Assembly (NCBI RefSeq): GCF_000213575.1
Contig: NZ_GL892011.1
Coordinates: forward strand, 115,790-179,789
From: Dysgonomonas mossii DSM 22836
GTDB lineage: Bacteria; Bacteroidota; Bacteroidia; Bacteroidales; Dysgonomonadaceae
Reading direction: 5' to 3'
Length of the DNA stretch: 64,000 bases
The position numbers were made by a program, and so were the translations under genes. Shown here in pieces: positions 18,001-24,882 of this stretch (positions are counted from its first letter, which is position 1; the number at the start of each line of letters is the position of its first letter). A model generated the notes under the pieces. It saw nothing but the letters and a program-made list of their open reading frames with translations, had not been told where the DNA came from and did no database searches.

Positions 18001-19186
18001 TTTCAAATGGTTTTGCCAAAGCTGGGCTTCCTCCGGCTATCAGTACCACAGGAGGTCTGTACTCTAATATATATTTTGTTTGCTCTTCGCGTTGTTTTGT
18101 AGGTATAAAGCCTAGCAGTCCTACTCCCCATACTTTATCGTTGAGTAACCGACTGGATTCTGCTATCAGGTTGCGGGCAGCATCTCCGGTTGTCATACTC
18201 ATGGCAATAAAAGGTAATGCTCCCGCATCAGCTATATTACAAGCAAATTCGGGAACATCGCTTACTCTGGCCATTGGCCCTTGTGCTATTGGGTATTTTA
18301 TACCTAAACTTTTTGCGAGTTTACTATCAGATTTGATTGTTTGCAGTCTTTTTGCTTGCTGTATATGACCGTATATAGCTTCATAAAAGCTAGAAACAAA
18401 TGTGTTAAGGTTTTTATATTTTTCTACAAAGTCAATAGATAATGAAATATCTTGCCCTATAGGTAATATATTCTTATTAATATCTAATCCTCCCAATAAT
18501 GGTATAACATCCAAATATTTAGTATTGACAGGTAATTTAGGAGAATTTTTCCTCAACAATATTCTGAAATTGTCAATTACGGTAGTTTCACTTCCACTCA
18601 GTTTACTAAAAATATTTTTCTGATCTTTGGTTAAACCGCATTCAGGAAATAAGGAAATCTGACTATCCATAATAACCCCCTTAGCCCCTAAAGCCAAACA
18701 AGCGGCAGAAGTATGTATACCGACTCCGCCTTGTATATAAATATTTATTCCTTTATTTAAATATTTATCCGCTATACTTTGGAAAAGGATGAATGAGGAC
18801 TGAGCTGACACTTTTCCTGTTCCTTCATTTCCTTTTACGATAATATTACTGATACCGCTATCGACTACTCTTGCAGCTTCATCTAAAGAATCTACCTGAC
18901 ATAATTTTTCTATATTTTCGCTTACTGATATATTCATACCAGCAGGAAAAATCACTCTGGTTACATTTGGTGGAAGGTCTAATTTTAATGAAGTCTCATC
19001 TACAAAACAAACCCCAAAAGATTCAGTTGTAGATTCACTCATGATATCTAAGGATTCTTGTGCTTTTTGCAGATTCCTACCAAGATGCAATACGGGATAT
19101 GCACCGGTCTTGATCGTTTCTAAAGCTAAAACAGGATTTGGTATCTCGAAGGGAGATACGATTAGTAGCTCTTTGTAGTGTTGCAT
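12068..19186 (-). CDS. Type I polyketide/PUFA-like synthase: NMO-NMO-KS-AT-ACP-ACP-KR
   Basis: This 2372-residue protein carries most of the assembly line. Residues about 1-250 and 295-560 are two nitronate-monooxygenase (PfaD-type enoyl reductase) barrels; the second is complete (YPIAQGPMARVSD, EGRESGGHIG), the first is shorter and lacks the start of the barrel. The ketosynthase spans about 650-1080 with Cys836 (DAACASS), the HGTG histidine and QIGHAK. The acyltransferase spans about 1185-1490 with GQGSQ and Ser1280 (GHSYGEL). Two near-identical ACPs follow with Ser1703 and Ser1815 (DSIKRM). A ketoreductase closes the protein (GGAQGITPEL, GQSDYASAN). With the dehydratase of the partner, all reductive steps are present, so an iterative, reduced chain is likely. 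The GHSYGEL and KR sequences resemble PfaA of PUFA synthases. Confidence 0.92.
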   Translation of the reverse strand: MQHYKELLIVSPFEIPNPVLALETIKTGAYPVLHLGRNLQKAQESLDIMSESTTESFGVCFVDETSLKLDLPPNVTRVIFPAGMNISVSENIEKLCQVDSLDEAARVVDSGISNIIVKGNEGTGKVSAQSSFILFQSIADKYLNKGINIYIQGGVGIHTSAACLALGAKGVIMDSQISLFPECGLTKDQKNIFSKLSGSETTVIDNFRILLRKNSPKLPVNTKYLDVIPLLGGLDINKNILPIGQDISLSIDFVEKYKNLNTFVSSFYEAIYGHIQQAKRLQTIKSDSKLAKSLGIKYPIAQGPMARVSDVPEFACNIADAGALPFIAMSMTTGDAARNLIAESSRLLNDKVWGVGLLGFIPTKQREEQTKYILEYRPPVVLIAGGSPALAKPFEKEGIKAFIHVPSQILLDIFLKEGAKNFVFEGRESGGHIGPLSSFILWERQIYRLLKEDNLSAFSVFFAGGIHNAFSSAFVSIMSATLDAKGAKIGVLMGSSYLYTKEAVETKAILPEFQKLAIEENDTVILQAAPGQETQSLKSPFTEYFGKEKEKLQQQNLDSKEIWIRLEELNLGRSRIATKGIERIGTDLVKLNDEEQKEKGLYMIGQIAALNQKEITLDELHKHVAVDNNELLSQLPDIALPTSNTQPLDIAIVGISGIFPDAHNIEEYWRNIVLGKNCITEVPDSRWNKDLYYDPNSTDTDKVVSKWGGFIPSIDFDPLEFGMTPQSLASIEPTQLLSLLVAKQALTDAGYENLSEIDLENTSVIFGAEGATELAASYGFRGYAKQVFGELPDILKNSLPRLNEDSFAGVLSNVISGRIANRLNLGGRNYTVDAACASSLAALDLGCQELFSKRSDMVLLGGADLHNGINDFLMFSCTHALSRKGYSASFDADSDGIALGEGIGVIVLKRLADAERDGNKIYAVIKGMGGSSDGKSLGMTAPNRNGQIKALQRAYQNAGILPSQVEMIEAHGTGTVVGDRTELRALTDMFLESGAVKGQTLLGSVKTQIGHAKCAAGIAGVIKTALSIYYKVQPPTLHLNKPNPYYDKDSSPFVFNSHSGYWDSEKRIAGVSAFGFGGTNFHVVMENHKSEEDHNSSLPLWPSELFVFRGDSLKEAKQQLQKVKELLSYNNTINIKNIAYSLALHSQKEVQLSIIASDCIELQNRIDTALLEKEEYGIYLKKVKEGKVAFMFSGQGSQRVNMARDMFVAFPAMRRLLTKHKEYEKILFPYSAFDEETRKEQEKVITDTQNAQPLLGIVDFAFAEFLKSLGVVPDMVAGHSYGELPALCFAGAFDAEELVPLSRKRALSILDAIEEDKGKMIAVSLSETEIIALLDGEKDVWAVNLNSPKQIVLAGSTKGINSFMRKLSNKNIAYKELNVACAFHSPLLHKSRDLYGDVLQKVDFKTLRLPVWSNTTAEPYPIETQEIKNRLAEHLIKPVHFTRQVENMYNEGTRIFIEVGPGRVLTGLVQSILGDKVSAFETENKSFNGVTFILHTIAKYLSTGKSVDVEKLFENRNTSIVNIDEPEQYKKSPIVWHINGHNAIPSDGRMPSTGAYPITQPIMNLKNMVNNPNNNQSSGLSSSDQVILEYLDSMRMMMQSQRDVMLGYLGYTPSSNISTPTRIIPVQQVQVLPVSTVSQQVEQIQQPVAINASMPKSAERSTQVLSIDDIKGLLLETVSEKTGYPIEMLGLDLDLEADMSIDSIKRMEIIGALREKLNISGSMEDAEDTVEKLASVKTLNGLIDWIKELANSSISQTQGAIVPDVVHSVAITPTQAITIDDIRALLLETVSEKTGYPADMLGLDLDLEADLSIDSIKRMEIIGSLREKLNISGSIEDADDTIEKLASVKTLNGLIDWIKELANGVENKDSIPQSQTGQTIQVEQITVKDNKTIADELIRMSFELEETTLNSENNKIQGKRFALTDDNGEYAQKVKIAMEANGAIVDLIQGDENLSQYDGLVILNSSVSPRKYSIKEVFSMIKNVDIARIKWVYTFSDVLGNIKSTEGVSKLKEIQGFPGLIKSLAHEFPTITFRAIVSHSIFESDSLSQIVVDELLTQDDTYTEIIYKDNKRYFVNSKPVTLIENGSSHLSLDKDAVIVVFGGAQGITPELISELSKEYPCNYILVGRSDTPTKEFDKYKSLDSKDKIRKYLITEENLKSPGEIEKKVQKIFKTNQINENVAKIEQNGAKVTYISLDIKNEGALRGFIKKTYDTYNRIDGIFHAAGLLDDKLFIHKTFESFDKVYSTKVIPLHVLLDELRSDLKLFVMFSSVASSYGNKGQSDYASANSVFDYIAPILNDKVEARILTINWGPWKGTGMVNDTLEAEFMKRGVSLIPLRKGAEYFVNELKYGKENHILVMGGSEDVKSFLNN
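13597..14192 (-). repeat. Direct repeat encoding the tandem ACP domains
   Basis: Two copies of about 260 bases, 13597-13856 and 13933-14192, are offset by 336 bases (112 codons). They encode nearly the same ACP sequence around DSIKRMEIIG. Many third-codon positions differ, so the duplication is not very recent, while the protein sequence has been kept. Confidence 0.85.
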
Positions 19187-19237
19187 TATTAAATAGTTGT
19201 AGTTTGTTTTATATGTTTGTCTTTCTTGTTTTATTAT

Positions 19238-20602
19238 CTAATCTATTGCATATATATATTTCTCTTTAAGTTTATGTATTTGCCAAATATAAATTATAAC
19301 AGCTAATATTGTTGATGCAACATCAGCTAATGGTATTGAAATCCATACCCCATCCAATTGAAAAAAAAGAGGTAAAATGAATAACAGCGGTACTAGAAAA
19401 AGGAATTGCCGTGTTAGGCTTAAGATGATTGCTTTCGTAGGCATTCCTATAGATTGGAAAAAATTAGAAATGACCATTTGCCAACCACTAAGAGGTAATA
19501 CAATCGTTATTATTTTTAAAACTCTAGAGGCTTTACTTGCCAATGTAGGACTAGGATTAAATGGACTGACTGCAATATCTGAAAAGAGTAATCCACCCAT
19601 CATACCGAGAAATCCGATACCGACACCGGCTTTTATTGCGTGATTTACTGTAGATATTACCCTTTCTATCTTGTTCGCCCCATAATTGTACCCAACGATG
19701 GGTTGCATTCCTTGTGTTAAACCAACAATGATGAGTACAACAACAAGATTTAATCTATTGGCTATTGCATATGCTTCTACAGCGATGCTGTCTCCGTAAG
19801 TACTTAACCTGTTATTTATAAAAAAGACTACAATGGAAGCTGCTACTTGCATCAGAAATGGAGAAACCCCGACACTCATTATAGCCCATACAATTCTTTT
19901 ATCCAGATTTAACTTATGCTTATATAGTGTTAATGTATTATTTCTATCAAGAAAATGAATCATAAAGATAACGAAGGAGCTAAACGCGGCTATTGAAGTG
20001 GCAATTGCAGCACCTCTCATCCCCCATTCGAATATAAAAATGAAAATAGGTGCAAGTATAATATTTAGAATAACACCAAGCAGCATAATATACATTGCTT
20101 TTTGAGGATAACCCGAAGCACGCATAACACTGCTCAATACGAAGCCTAAATTAAGGAAAATACAACACGGCAGATAAAAGATTAAGAACTCGCGAGCAAA
20201 ATTATAAGTATCTTTTGTTGCTCCGATTATATGTAATAGTGGATCGATAAAGATATAAGTCAGAAGAATGAAGAATCCGGTTAACAGTATTGTCAAAACA
20301 AAAGCGTTTCCTAATACTCTATCTACCTTATATTTGCAACCTTCACCCATATAAATAGCAACACGAGTGGCTGCACCTGTACCGACGAATGCTCCTAATG
20401 CAGTAAAGAATGTCATTATAGGAAAAATGAGCCCTAGCCCACCAATGGCATGATCTCCTAAATTAGGCCCATGTCCAATATAGATACTATCCACAATATT
20501 GTAGATGGCAACAACTAAGGAACCGATAATAGCCGAAATGGAATATTCTCTCAGTAGTTTTGTTATTTGTTCCGATTCTAATCTATTTTGTATAGACCCC
20601 AT
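19238..20602 (-). CDS. MATE-family efflux transporter
   Basis: The 454-residue protein has about twelve hydrophobic helices and the MATE features PIMTFFTALGAFVGTGAATR in the first half and VGLTQGMQPIVGYNYGA in the second. MATE proteins export organic molecules in exchange for sodium or protons; some relatives flip lipid-linked substrates. The gene is the first of the biosynthetic operon, 51 bases before the large synthase and just after a strong promoter, so its most likely substrate is the cluster product or an intermediate. It could also be an unrelated multidrug exporter that happens to lie here. Confidence 0.9.
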   Translation of the reverse strand: MGSIQNRLESEQITKLLREYSISAIIGSLVVAIYNIVDSIYIGHGPNLGDHAIGGLGLIFPIMTFFTALGAFVGTGAATRVAIYMGEGCKYKVDRVLGNAFVLTILLTGFFILLTYIFIDPLLHIIGATKDTYNFAREFLIFYLPCCIFLNLGFVLSSVMRASGYPQKAMYIMLLGVILNIILAPIFIFIFEWGMRGAAIATSIAAFSSFVIFMIHFLDRNNTLTLYKHKLNLDKRIVWAIMSVGVSPFLMQVAASIVVFFINNRLSTYGDSIAVEAYAIANRLNLVVVLIIVGLTQGMQPIVGYNYGANKIERVISTVNHAIKAGVGIGFLGMMGGLLFSDIAVSPFNPSPTLASKASRVLKIITIVLPLSGWQMVISNFFQSIGMPTKAIILSLTRQFLFLVPLLFILPLFFQLDGVWISIPLADVASTILAVIIYIWQIHKLKEKYIYAID

Positions 20603-20696
20603 TATTTTATCTGATTACTAAATGTTATCCAGGCAAAACATTAGTAATGTATGTAAAGTCAATGTTAAAGAAAAAGATATTTATAGTCTCAAGCCA

Positions 20697-20728
20697 CAAA
20701 CTTATATAAATATATTTTACTAAACAAA
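20697..20728 (-). promoter_or_regulatory. Promoter of the biosynthetic operon
   Basis: On the minus strand TTTG (20728-20725) is followed after exactly 20 bases by TAAGTTTG (20704-20697), a full match to the Bacteroidetes -33/-7 consensus. Transcription would start near 20690 and give a leader of about 90 bases before the MATE gene. No other strong promoter match was noticed between the cluster genes, which overlap or lie 7-51 bases apart. The rest of the 20603-20941 gap holds only A/T-rich sequence and the terminator at 20868-20908. Confidence 0.65.
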
Positions 20729-20867
20729 TAAAAATAATTAACGAACAAAGAATAAAGCCCCTATCAATTATCTGAGAAGGAATCTAAATATATGAAATTT
20801 ATTGTTTTTCAATTTAAGGACATTACGTCTACTTTCTTTTCTTGTAGATGTAAAAACATTAAAAGAA

Positions 20868-20908
20868 CTCCTCTCTCACCAGGATAAATAGATCAAGTGA
20901 GAGAAGAG
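20868..20908 (-). terminator. Hairpin terminator after the CoA-disulfide reductase gene
   Basis: The stem CTCCTCTCTCAC / GTGAGAGAAGAG (one mismatch, 17-base loop) is followed on the minus strand by TTCTTTTAATGTTTTT. It lies about 35 bases past the stop codon of the reductase gene and insulates the biosynthetic operon from it. Confidence 0.6.
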
Positions 20909-20941
20909 TAATTCGGATTTTGTCTTATATGTCTAAAAATA

Positions 20942-23398
20942 TTAAATGAATAGATTTACATTCGCATTTTCTGCTCTATCAAGATAAGCGGCAACACCAC
21001 CAATCGTAATATTATCTATTAATTCCTCTTTTTTTATACCCATTACATCCATCGACATAGAACATGCAATAAATTCTACACCATTATCTAAAGCCTGTTG
21101 CATAAGGCTTTCAAGGCTATCTACATTTTTATTTTTCATGATGCTACGCATCATTTTACTACCGATGCCTCCCATATTCATTTGAGATAGGCCTAGTTTT
21201 TTGCTGCTAGATGGCAACATCATGCCAAACATTTTTCCCATAAAGTCTTTTCTTACAGCAGGCTTTTTCTCCTTTTTTATAACATTAAGCCCCCAGAATG
21301 TAAAGAAGATACTTACTTTTTTACCTGTAGCTGCGGCACCATTAGCTATCACAAATGAAGCTAAAGCTCTATCCAAATCGTCACTAAATACTATGAGTGT
21401 TTTATTATCTTTAGCGATAGCTGATGTGGTGCAAGAAGCGTCTTCTTTTGCTATCTTTTCTACAGTAGCAGTTATTACCCCACCCGAGTTATTCATGCTT
21501 ATCAGTTTTGCGCCAACCATACGACACCAGCCATTTAAGTCTTCACCAAAAGCCTGATCTGTAACACTGATTTCGAGGCGGTCACCAATATTTATTTGAT
21601 CGTAGTTTTTCTTCAACTGCATGATCGGGCCAGGACACTGTAATCCACAAGCATCTATTTTGATTGTTTTAATTGTTGCACTTTCTTTATTTTCCATTTC
21701 TCCATCATCTTTAATAAGTGTATCACAAAGTCCTTCACTCGTTGTATTATCAGCAATAGCACAAGAGTAAGTTCGATATCCTCCCGAAAGATTATAAACG
21801 TCTGTATAACCATGTTGCATAAGAATCCGCGAGGCAATATATCCACGTAATCCAACAGCGCAATAAACTATAATCTTTTTATCTCTTGGTATTTCATTTA
21901 GACGACTTCTAATCTCATCGACTGGTATGTTAATAGCTCCTTCGATATGTCCAAAATCATATTCTTCCTTTGTACGTGAATCTATGATCATAGCTTCTGT
22001 TTTATCTACATTGGGGATGTCTCGCCATTGGATAATGTTTACTTTCCCTTTTAAAATATTCTCGGCTACAAATCCGGCCATATTTACGGGGTCTTTGGCT
22101 GACGAATATGGTGGGGCATAAGCATGTTCTATTTCCTGAAGGTCATAAATTGTACCTCCTTTTTTTATAATCTGAGCAAATAAGTCAATACGTTTATCAA
22201 CCCCATCATAACCCACCACTTGAGCTCCCAGCAATTTACCATCTTCAGGAGAAAAAATTATTTTAATAGATAATGGTAGTGCTTCAGGATAATAGCCTGC
22301 ATGGGAACTTCCGTGCGTATATGATGATATATGTTCTATTTTTTCTCTATTTAGTAATTTTGAAGAAGCTCCTGCTGCTGCGACAGTCAAATCAAAAACC
22401 TTAGCAATAGAAGTTCCTATAGTACCATTATATGTATACTTATTGCCTTCCAAAATATTATCGGCTACGATACGAGCTTGTTTATTCGCTGGACCGGCTA
22501 GTGGAACTAAAGTATGTTTATTAATAACCGGATTAAACACTTCTGTAGCGTCACCTAGAGCATATACGTTACTATCTGATGTTTGCATATAATCATCAAC
22601 CTTGATGCCTCCCATAGAGCCAAGTTGCAAGCCTGCGTCTTTAGCCAATTTTACTTCGGGACGAACTCCAATGCTTAGTATAACCATATCTGCAGTAACA
22701 CTTCCTCCACTTTCCAATCCGACGTTTATAGCATCCTCAATTGATTCGAACTTTGCAACACCCTCCTCGAGTAAAAGAGATACATTCTTTTGAATAAGAT
22801 GTCGGTGTACAATAGAAGCCATAGAAAAATCGATTGGAGCCATTACTTGGTTACTCTTTTCAATCAACGTTATATCTAATCCTGCATCATGTAGATTTTC
22901 CACCATTTCAAGACCTATAAAACCCCCGCCTATTACCACAGCTCTTTTGGGTTTATGTTGGTTTATATAGCTTTTTATTTTATCCATATCAGGCACATTC
23001 CTTAATGAAAAAATACGATTGTCCTCTATGCCCGGCATTGGAGGTTTGATTGGCTCTGCTCCTGTCGATATTATTAGCTTGTCATAACTTTCTGCATAAT
23101 CTCTATTAGCTGCAATATCATGAACTCTTATTGATTTATTCTTTAGGTCAATTCCGGTTACCTCCGATTTTACTCGGATATCTATATTGAAACGATTGAT
23201 GAAACCATCTACTGTTTGTACAAACAACCTGTCACGTTCACTAATTGTTCCCCCAATATAATAAGGAAGTCCACAGTTGGCATATGATACGTACTCTCCT
23301 CTTTCGAACAGTATAATCTGAGCATTTTCGTTCATTCTTCTCAGTCGTGCAGCTGCTGTTGCACCACCTGCCACACCTCCAATTATCAGTATTTTCAT
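20942..23398 (-). CDS. CoA-disulfide/persulfide reductase fused to rhodanese, TusA and DsrE domains
   Basis: This 818-residue protein joins four sulfur-handling modules. Residues 1-445 are an FAD/NAD(P)H disulfide reductase of the CoA-disulfide reductase type (GGVAGGATAA, single redox Cys42 in ANCGLPYY, second nucleotide site VVIGGGFIGLE, C-terminal dimer domain). Residues about 460-555 are a rhodanese domain with Cys513 (YCAVGLRG). Residues about 575-650 are TusA-like with CGLQCPGP. Residues about 660-818 are a DsrE/DsrF-like domain. Such fusions are known as NADH-dependent CoA persulfide or polysulfide reductases with sulfur relay domains. It acts in the cytoplasm in sulfane-sulfur detoxification or trafficking. 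A MarR gene lies 47 bases upstream in the same direction and probably controls it. Confidence 0.93.
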   Translation of the reverse strand: MKILIIGGVAGGATAAARLRRMNENAQIILFERGEYVSYANCGLPYYIGGTISERDRLFVQTVDGFINRFNIDIRVKSEVTGIDLKNKSIRVHDIAANRDYAESYDKLIISTGAEPIKPPMPGIEDNRIFSLRNVPDMDKIKSYINQHKPKRAVVIGGGFIGLEMVENLHDAGLDITLIEKSNQVMAPIDFSMASIVHRHLIQKNVSLLLEEGVAKFESIEDAINVGLESGGSVTADMVILSIGVRPEVKLAKDAGLQLGSMGGIKVDDYMQTSDSNVYALGDATEVFNPVINKHTLVPLAGPANKQARIVADNILEGNKYTYNGTIGTSIAKVFDLTVAAAGASSKLLNREKIEHISSYTHGSSHAGYYPEALPLSIKIIFSPEDGKLLGAQVVGYDGVDKRIDLFAQIIKKGGTIYDLQEIEHAYAPPYSSAKDPVNMAGFVAENILKGKVNIIQWRDIPNVDKTEAMIIDSRTKEEYDFGHIEGAINIPVDEIRSRLNEIPRDKKIIVYCAVGLRGYIASRILMQHGYTDVYNLSGGYRTYSCAIADNTTSEGLCDTLIKDDGEMENKESATIKTIKIDACGLQCPGPIMQLKKNYDQINIGDRLEISVTDQAFGEDLNGWCRMVGAKLISMNNSGGVITATVEKIAKEDASCTTSAIAKDNKTLIVFSDDLDRALASFVIANGAAATGKKVSIFFTFWGLNVIKKEKKPAVRKDFMGKMFGMMLPSSSKKLGLSQMNMGGIGSKMMRSIMKNKNVDSLESLMQQALDNGVEFIACSMSMDVMGIKKEELIDNITIGGVAAYLDRAENANVNLFI

Positions 23399-23445
23399 AA
23401 TTTATATTATAAATATTTGTTATTAGCAATTATATGATTAAAAAA

Positions 23446-23805
23446 TTATTCTGATATTTCTACCAGTTCTTTTATCAATGCAGATAAATTAATTTCATGT
23501 TTCATCATTTCTTTTATTTTGTTTCTCCCTTCCTCTGTCAAGGAAAAGATCATTTGTCTTTTATCTATTGAACCCATTTCTCGCAATATATACCCTTTAG
23601 TTTCTACAGTATTTATTATACGTGATACTCTGGAATTAGATAACCCCACAAATTCGCAAAGATCATTTGCTGTTCTTGGCTTCTCATCCTTCATACAACA
23701 TAAAACCATACCTTCATTAATAGTTATGTTATTCTTTTCGGCAAACTCTTTTTCGAAAGTATAAAGAGATTTATATATATTTTTTAGCTTACAAATTGAC
23801 TCCAT
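23446..23805 (-). CDS. MarR-family transcriptional regulator
   Basis: The 119-residue protein has the winged-helix region of MarR repressors: a recognition-helix segment LSNSRVSRIINTVETKGYI and a wing IDKRQMIFSLTEEGRNKI. The N-terminus is helical and would form the dimer interface. I chose the ATG at 23805; an upstream ATG at 23862 would add 19 residues that do not look like the family. It lies upstream of the sulfur reductase gene on the same strand and faces the MacAB-like exporter operon across a 311-370 base gap, so it could regulate either or both. MarR proteins often sense oxidants or reactive sulfur through cysteines; Cys residues occur in the VLCCMKDE and DLCEF segments. Confidence 0.85.
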   Translation of the reverse strand: MESICKLKNIYKSLYTFEKEFAEKNNITINEGMVLCCMKDEKPRTANDLCEFVGLSNSRVSRIINTVETKGYILREMGSIDKRQMIFSLTEEGRNKIKEMMKHEINLSALIKELVEISE

Positions 23806-23862
23806 AAAATACTTGCTATTGGAAAATATTTGCAAAGAAAAATAATATTTTTTGATTGACAA

Positions 23863-24173
23863 AATGTATATGAATAATATAGATTCTATGATTCATTTCA
23901 AATATGCTTTATTCTGGAAAAAAGATTTCCAAGCACATCAAAAAGTAAATTTATAATCAAAAGTTGTATTTTCTAAATTTAATTATTCATCTTTATATCA
24001 TATAATTACAGAATTATATATTTTTTTAATGTTAAAATATCAAAAACGTGTAACCTTTTTTTATTTTTAGCGACATATATAGTAAATGTTTCTAGATATA
24101 ATTTTATGAAACTTTATTAAAATTTAATTCTGTGCGACAGTAGGTTCTTCAAATATAATAAACAACAGCGAAC
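23863..24173. other. Divergent AT-rich intergenic region
   Basis: The gap between the MarR gene and the exporter operon is very AT-rich. I see no gene, no clean hairpin and no full TTG/TAnnTTTG promoter on either strand, although both divergent units must start here. A MarR operator is expected but no clear palindrome stands out. Confidence 0.5.
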
Positions 24174-24869
24174 GTGATAAGAATAAATAGTTTAAACAAA
24201 ACTTATTGGGGAAAATCACCTTTACATGTATTGAAAGGGATTAATATGGACGTGGAAAGAGGAGAGCTAGTCTCTATAATGGGAGCTTCCGGCTCAGGAA
24301 AATCCACCTTGCTAAATATTCTCGGAATTTTGGATACCTATGATACCGGAGAATATTACTTGGATAATGTTCTAATCAAAAATCTGAGTGAAACCCAAGC
24401 AGCTGAGTTGAGAAATAAGAAGATTGGGTTTATATTCCAGTCCTTCAACCTGATTACATTCAAAAATGCTGTAGAAAATGTAGCACTACCGCTATATTAT
24501 CAGGGAGTTTCTCGAAAAAAACGTAATAGTATAGCTATGGAATATCTGGATAAGATGGGAATCGCATCGCATGCAAGCCATATGCCGAATGAACTCTCCG
24601 GAGGGCAAAAGCAGCGTGTCGCAATTGCCCGGGCTCTAATAGCTCAACCTCAGATAATACTGGCAGATGAACCTACAGGCGCTCTAGATAGCAAGACTTC
24701 TAGAGATGTGATGCAATTACTTCGACAGATCAATAACGATGATGGTATAACTATGCTTATTGTAACCCATGAGCAATCTGTGGCTGATGCTACAGATCGA
24801 GTTATCCATATAAAGGATGGAATTATAGGTTCGATAGAAGTAAATGAGAACCCAGTAATAGCAATGTAA
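24174..24869 (+). CDS. MacB-type ABC transporter ATP-binding protein
   Basis: This 231-residue ATPase powers the exporter encoded downstream. It has Walker A GASGSGKST, a Q-loop in FQSFNLI, the signature LSGGQKQR, Walker B ILADEPTG with the D-loop GALDSKTS and the switch histidine in VTHEQ. The sequence belongs to the LolD/MacB group, which works with FtsX-like permeases. The start appears to be GTG at 24174, because the protein begins MIRINSLNKTYW as its relatives do and no nearby ATG fits. The permease gene follows 13 bases downstream. Confidence 0.92.
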   Translation: MIRINSLNKTYWGKSPLHVLKGINMDVERGELVSIMGASGSGKSTLLNILGILDTYDTGEYYLDNVLIKNLSETQAAELRNKKIGFIFQSFNLITFKNAVENVALPLYYQGVSRKKRNSIAMEYLDKMGIASHASHMPNELSGGQKQRVAIARALIAQPQIILADEPTGALDSKTSRDVMQLLRQINNDDGITMLIVTHEQSVADATDRVIHIKDGIIGSIEVNENPVIAM

Positions 24870-24882
24870 ACCCAGATTACTT

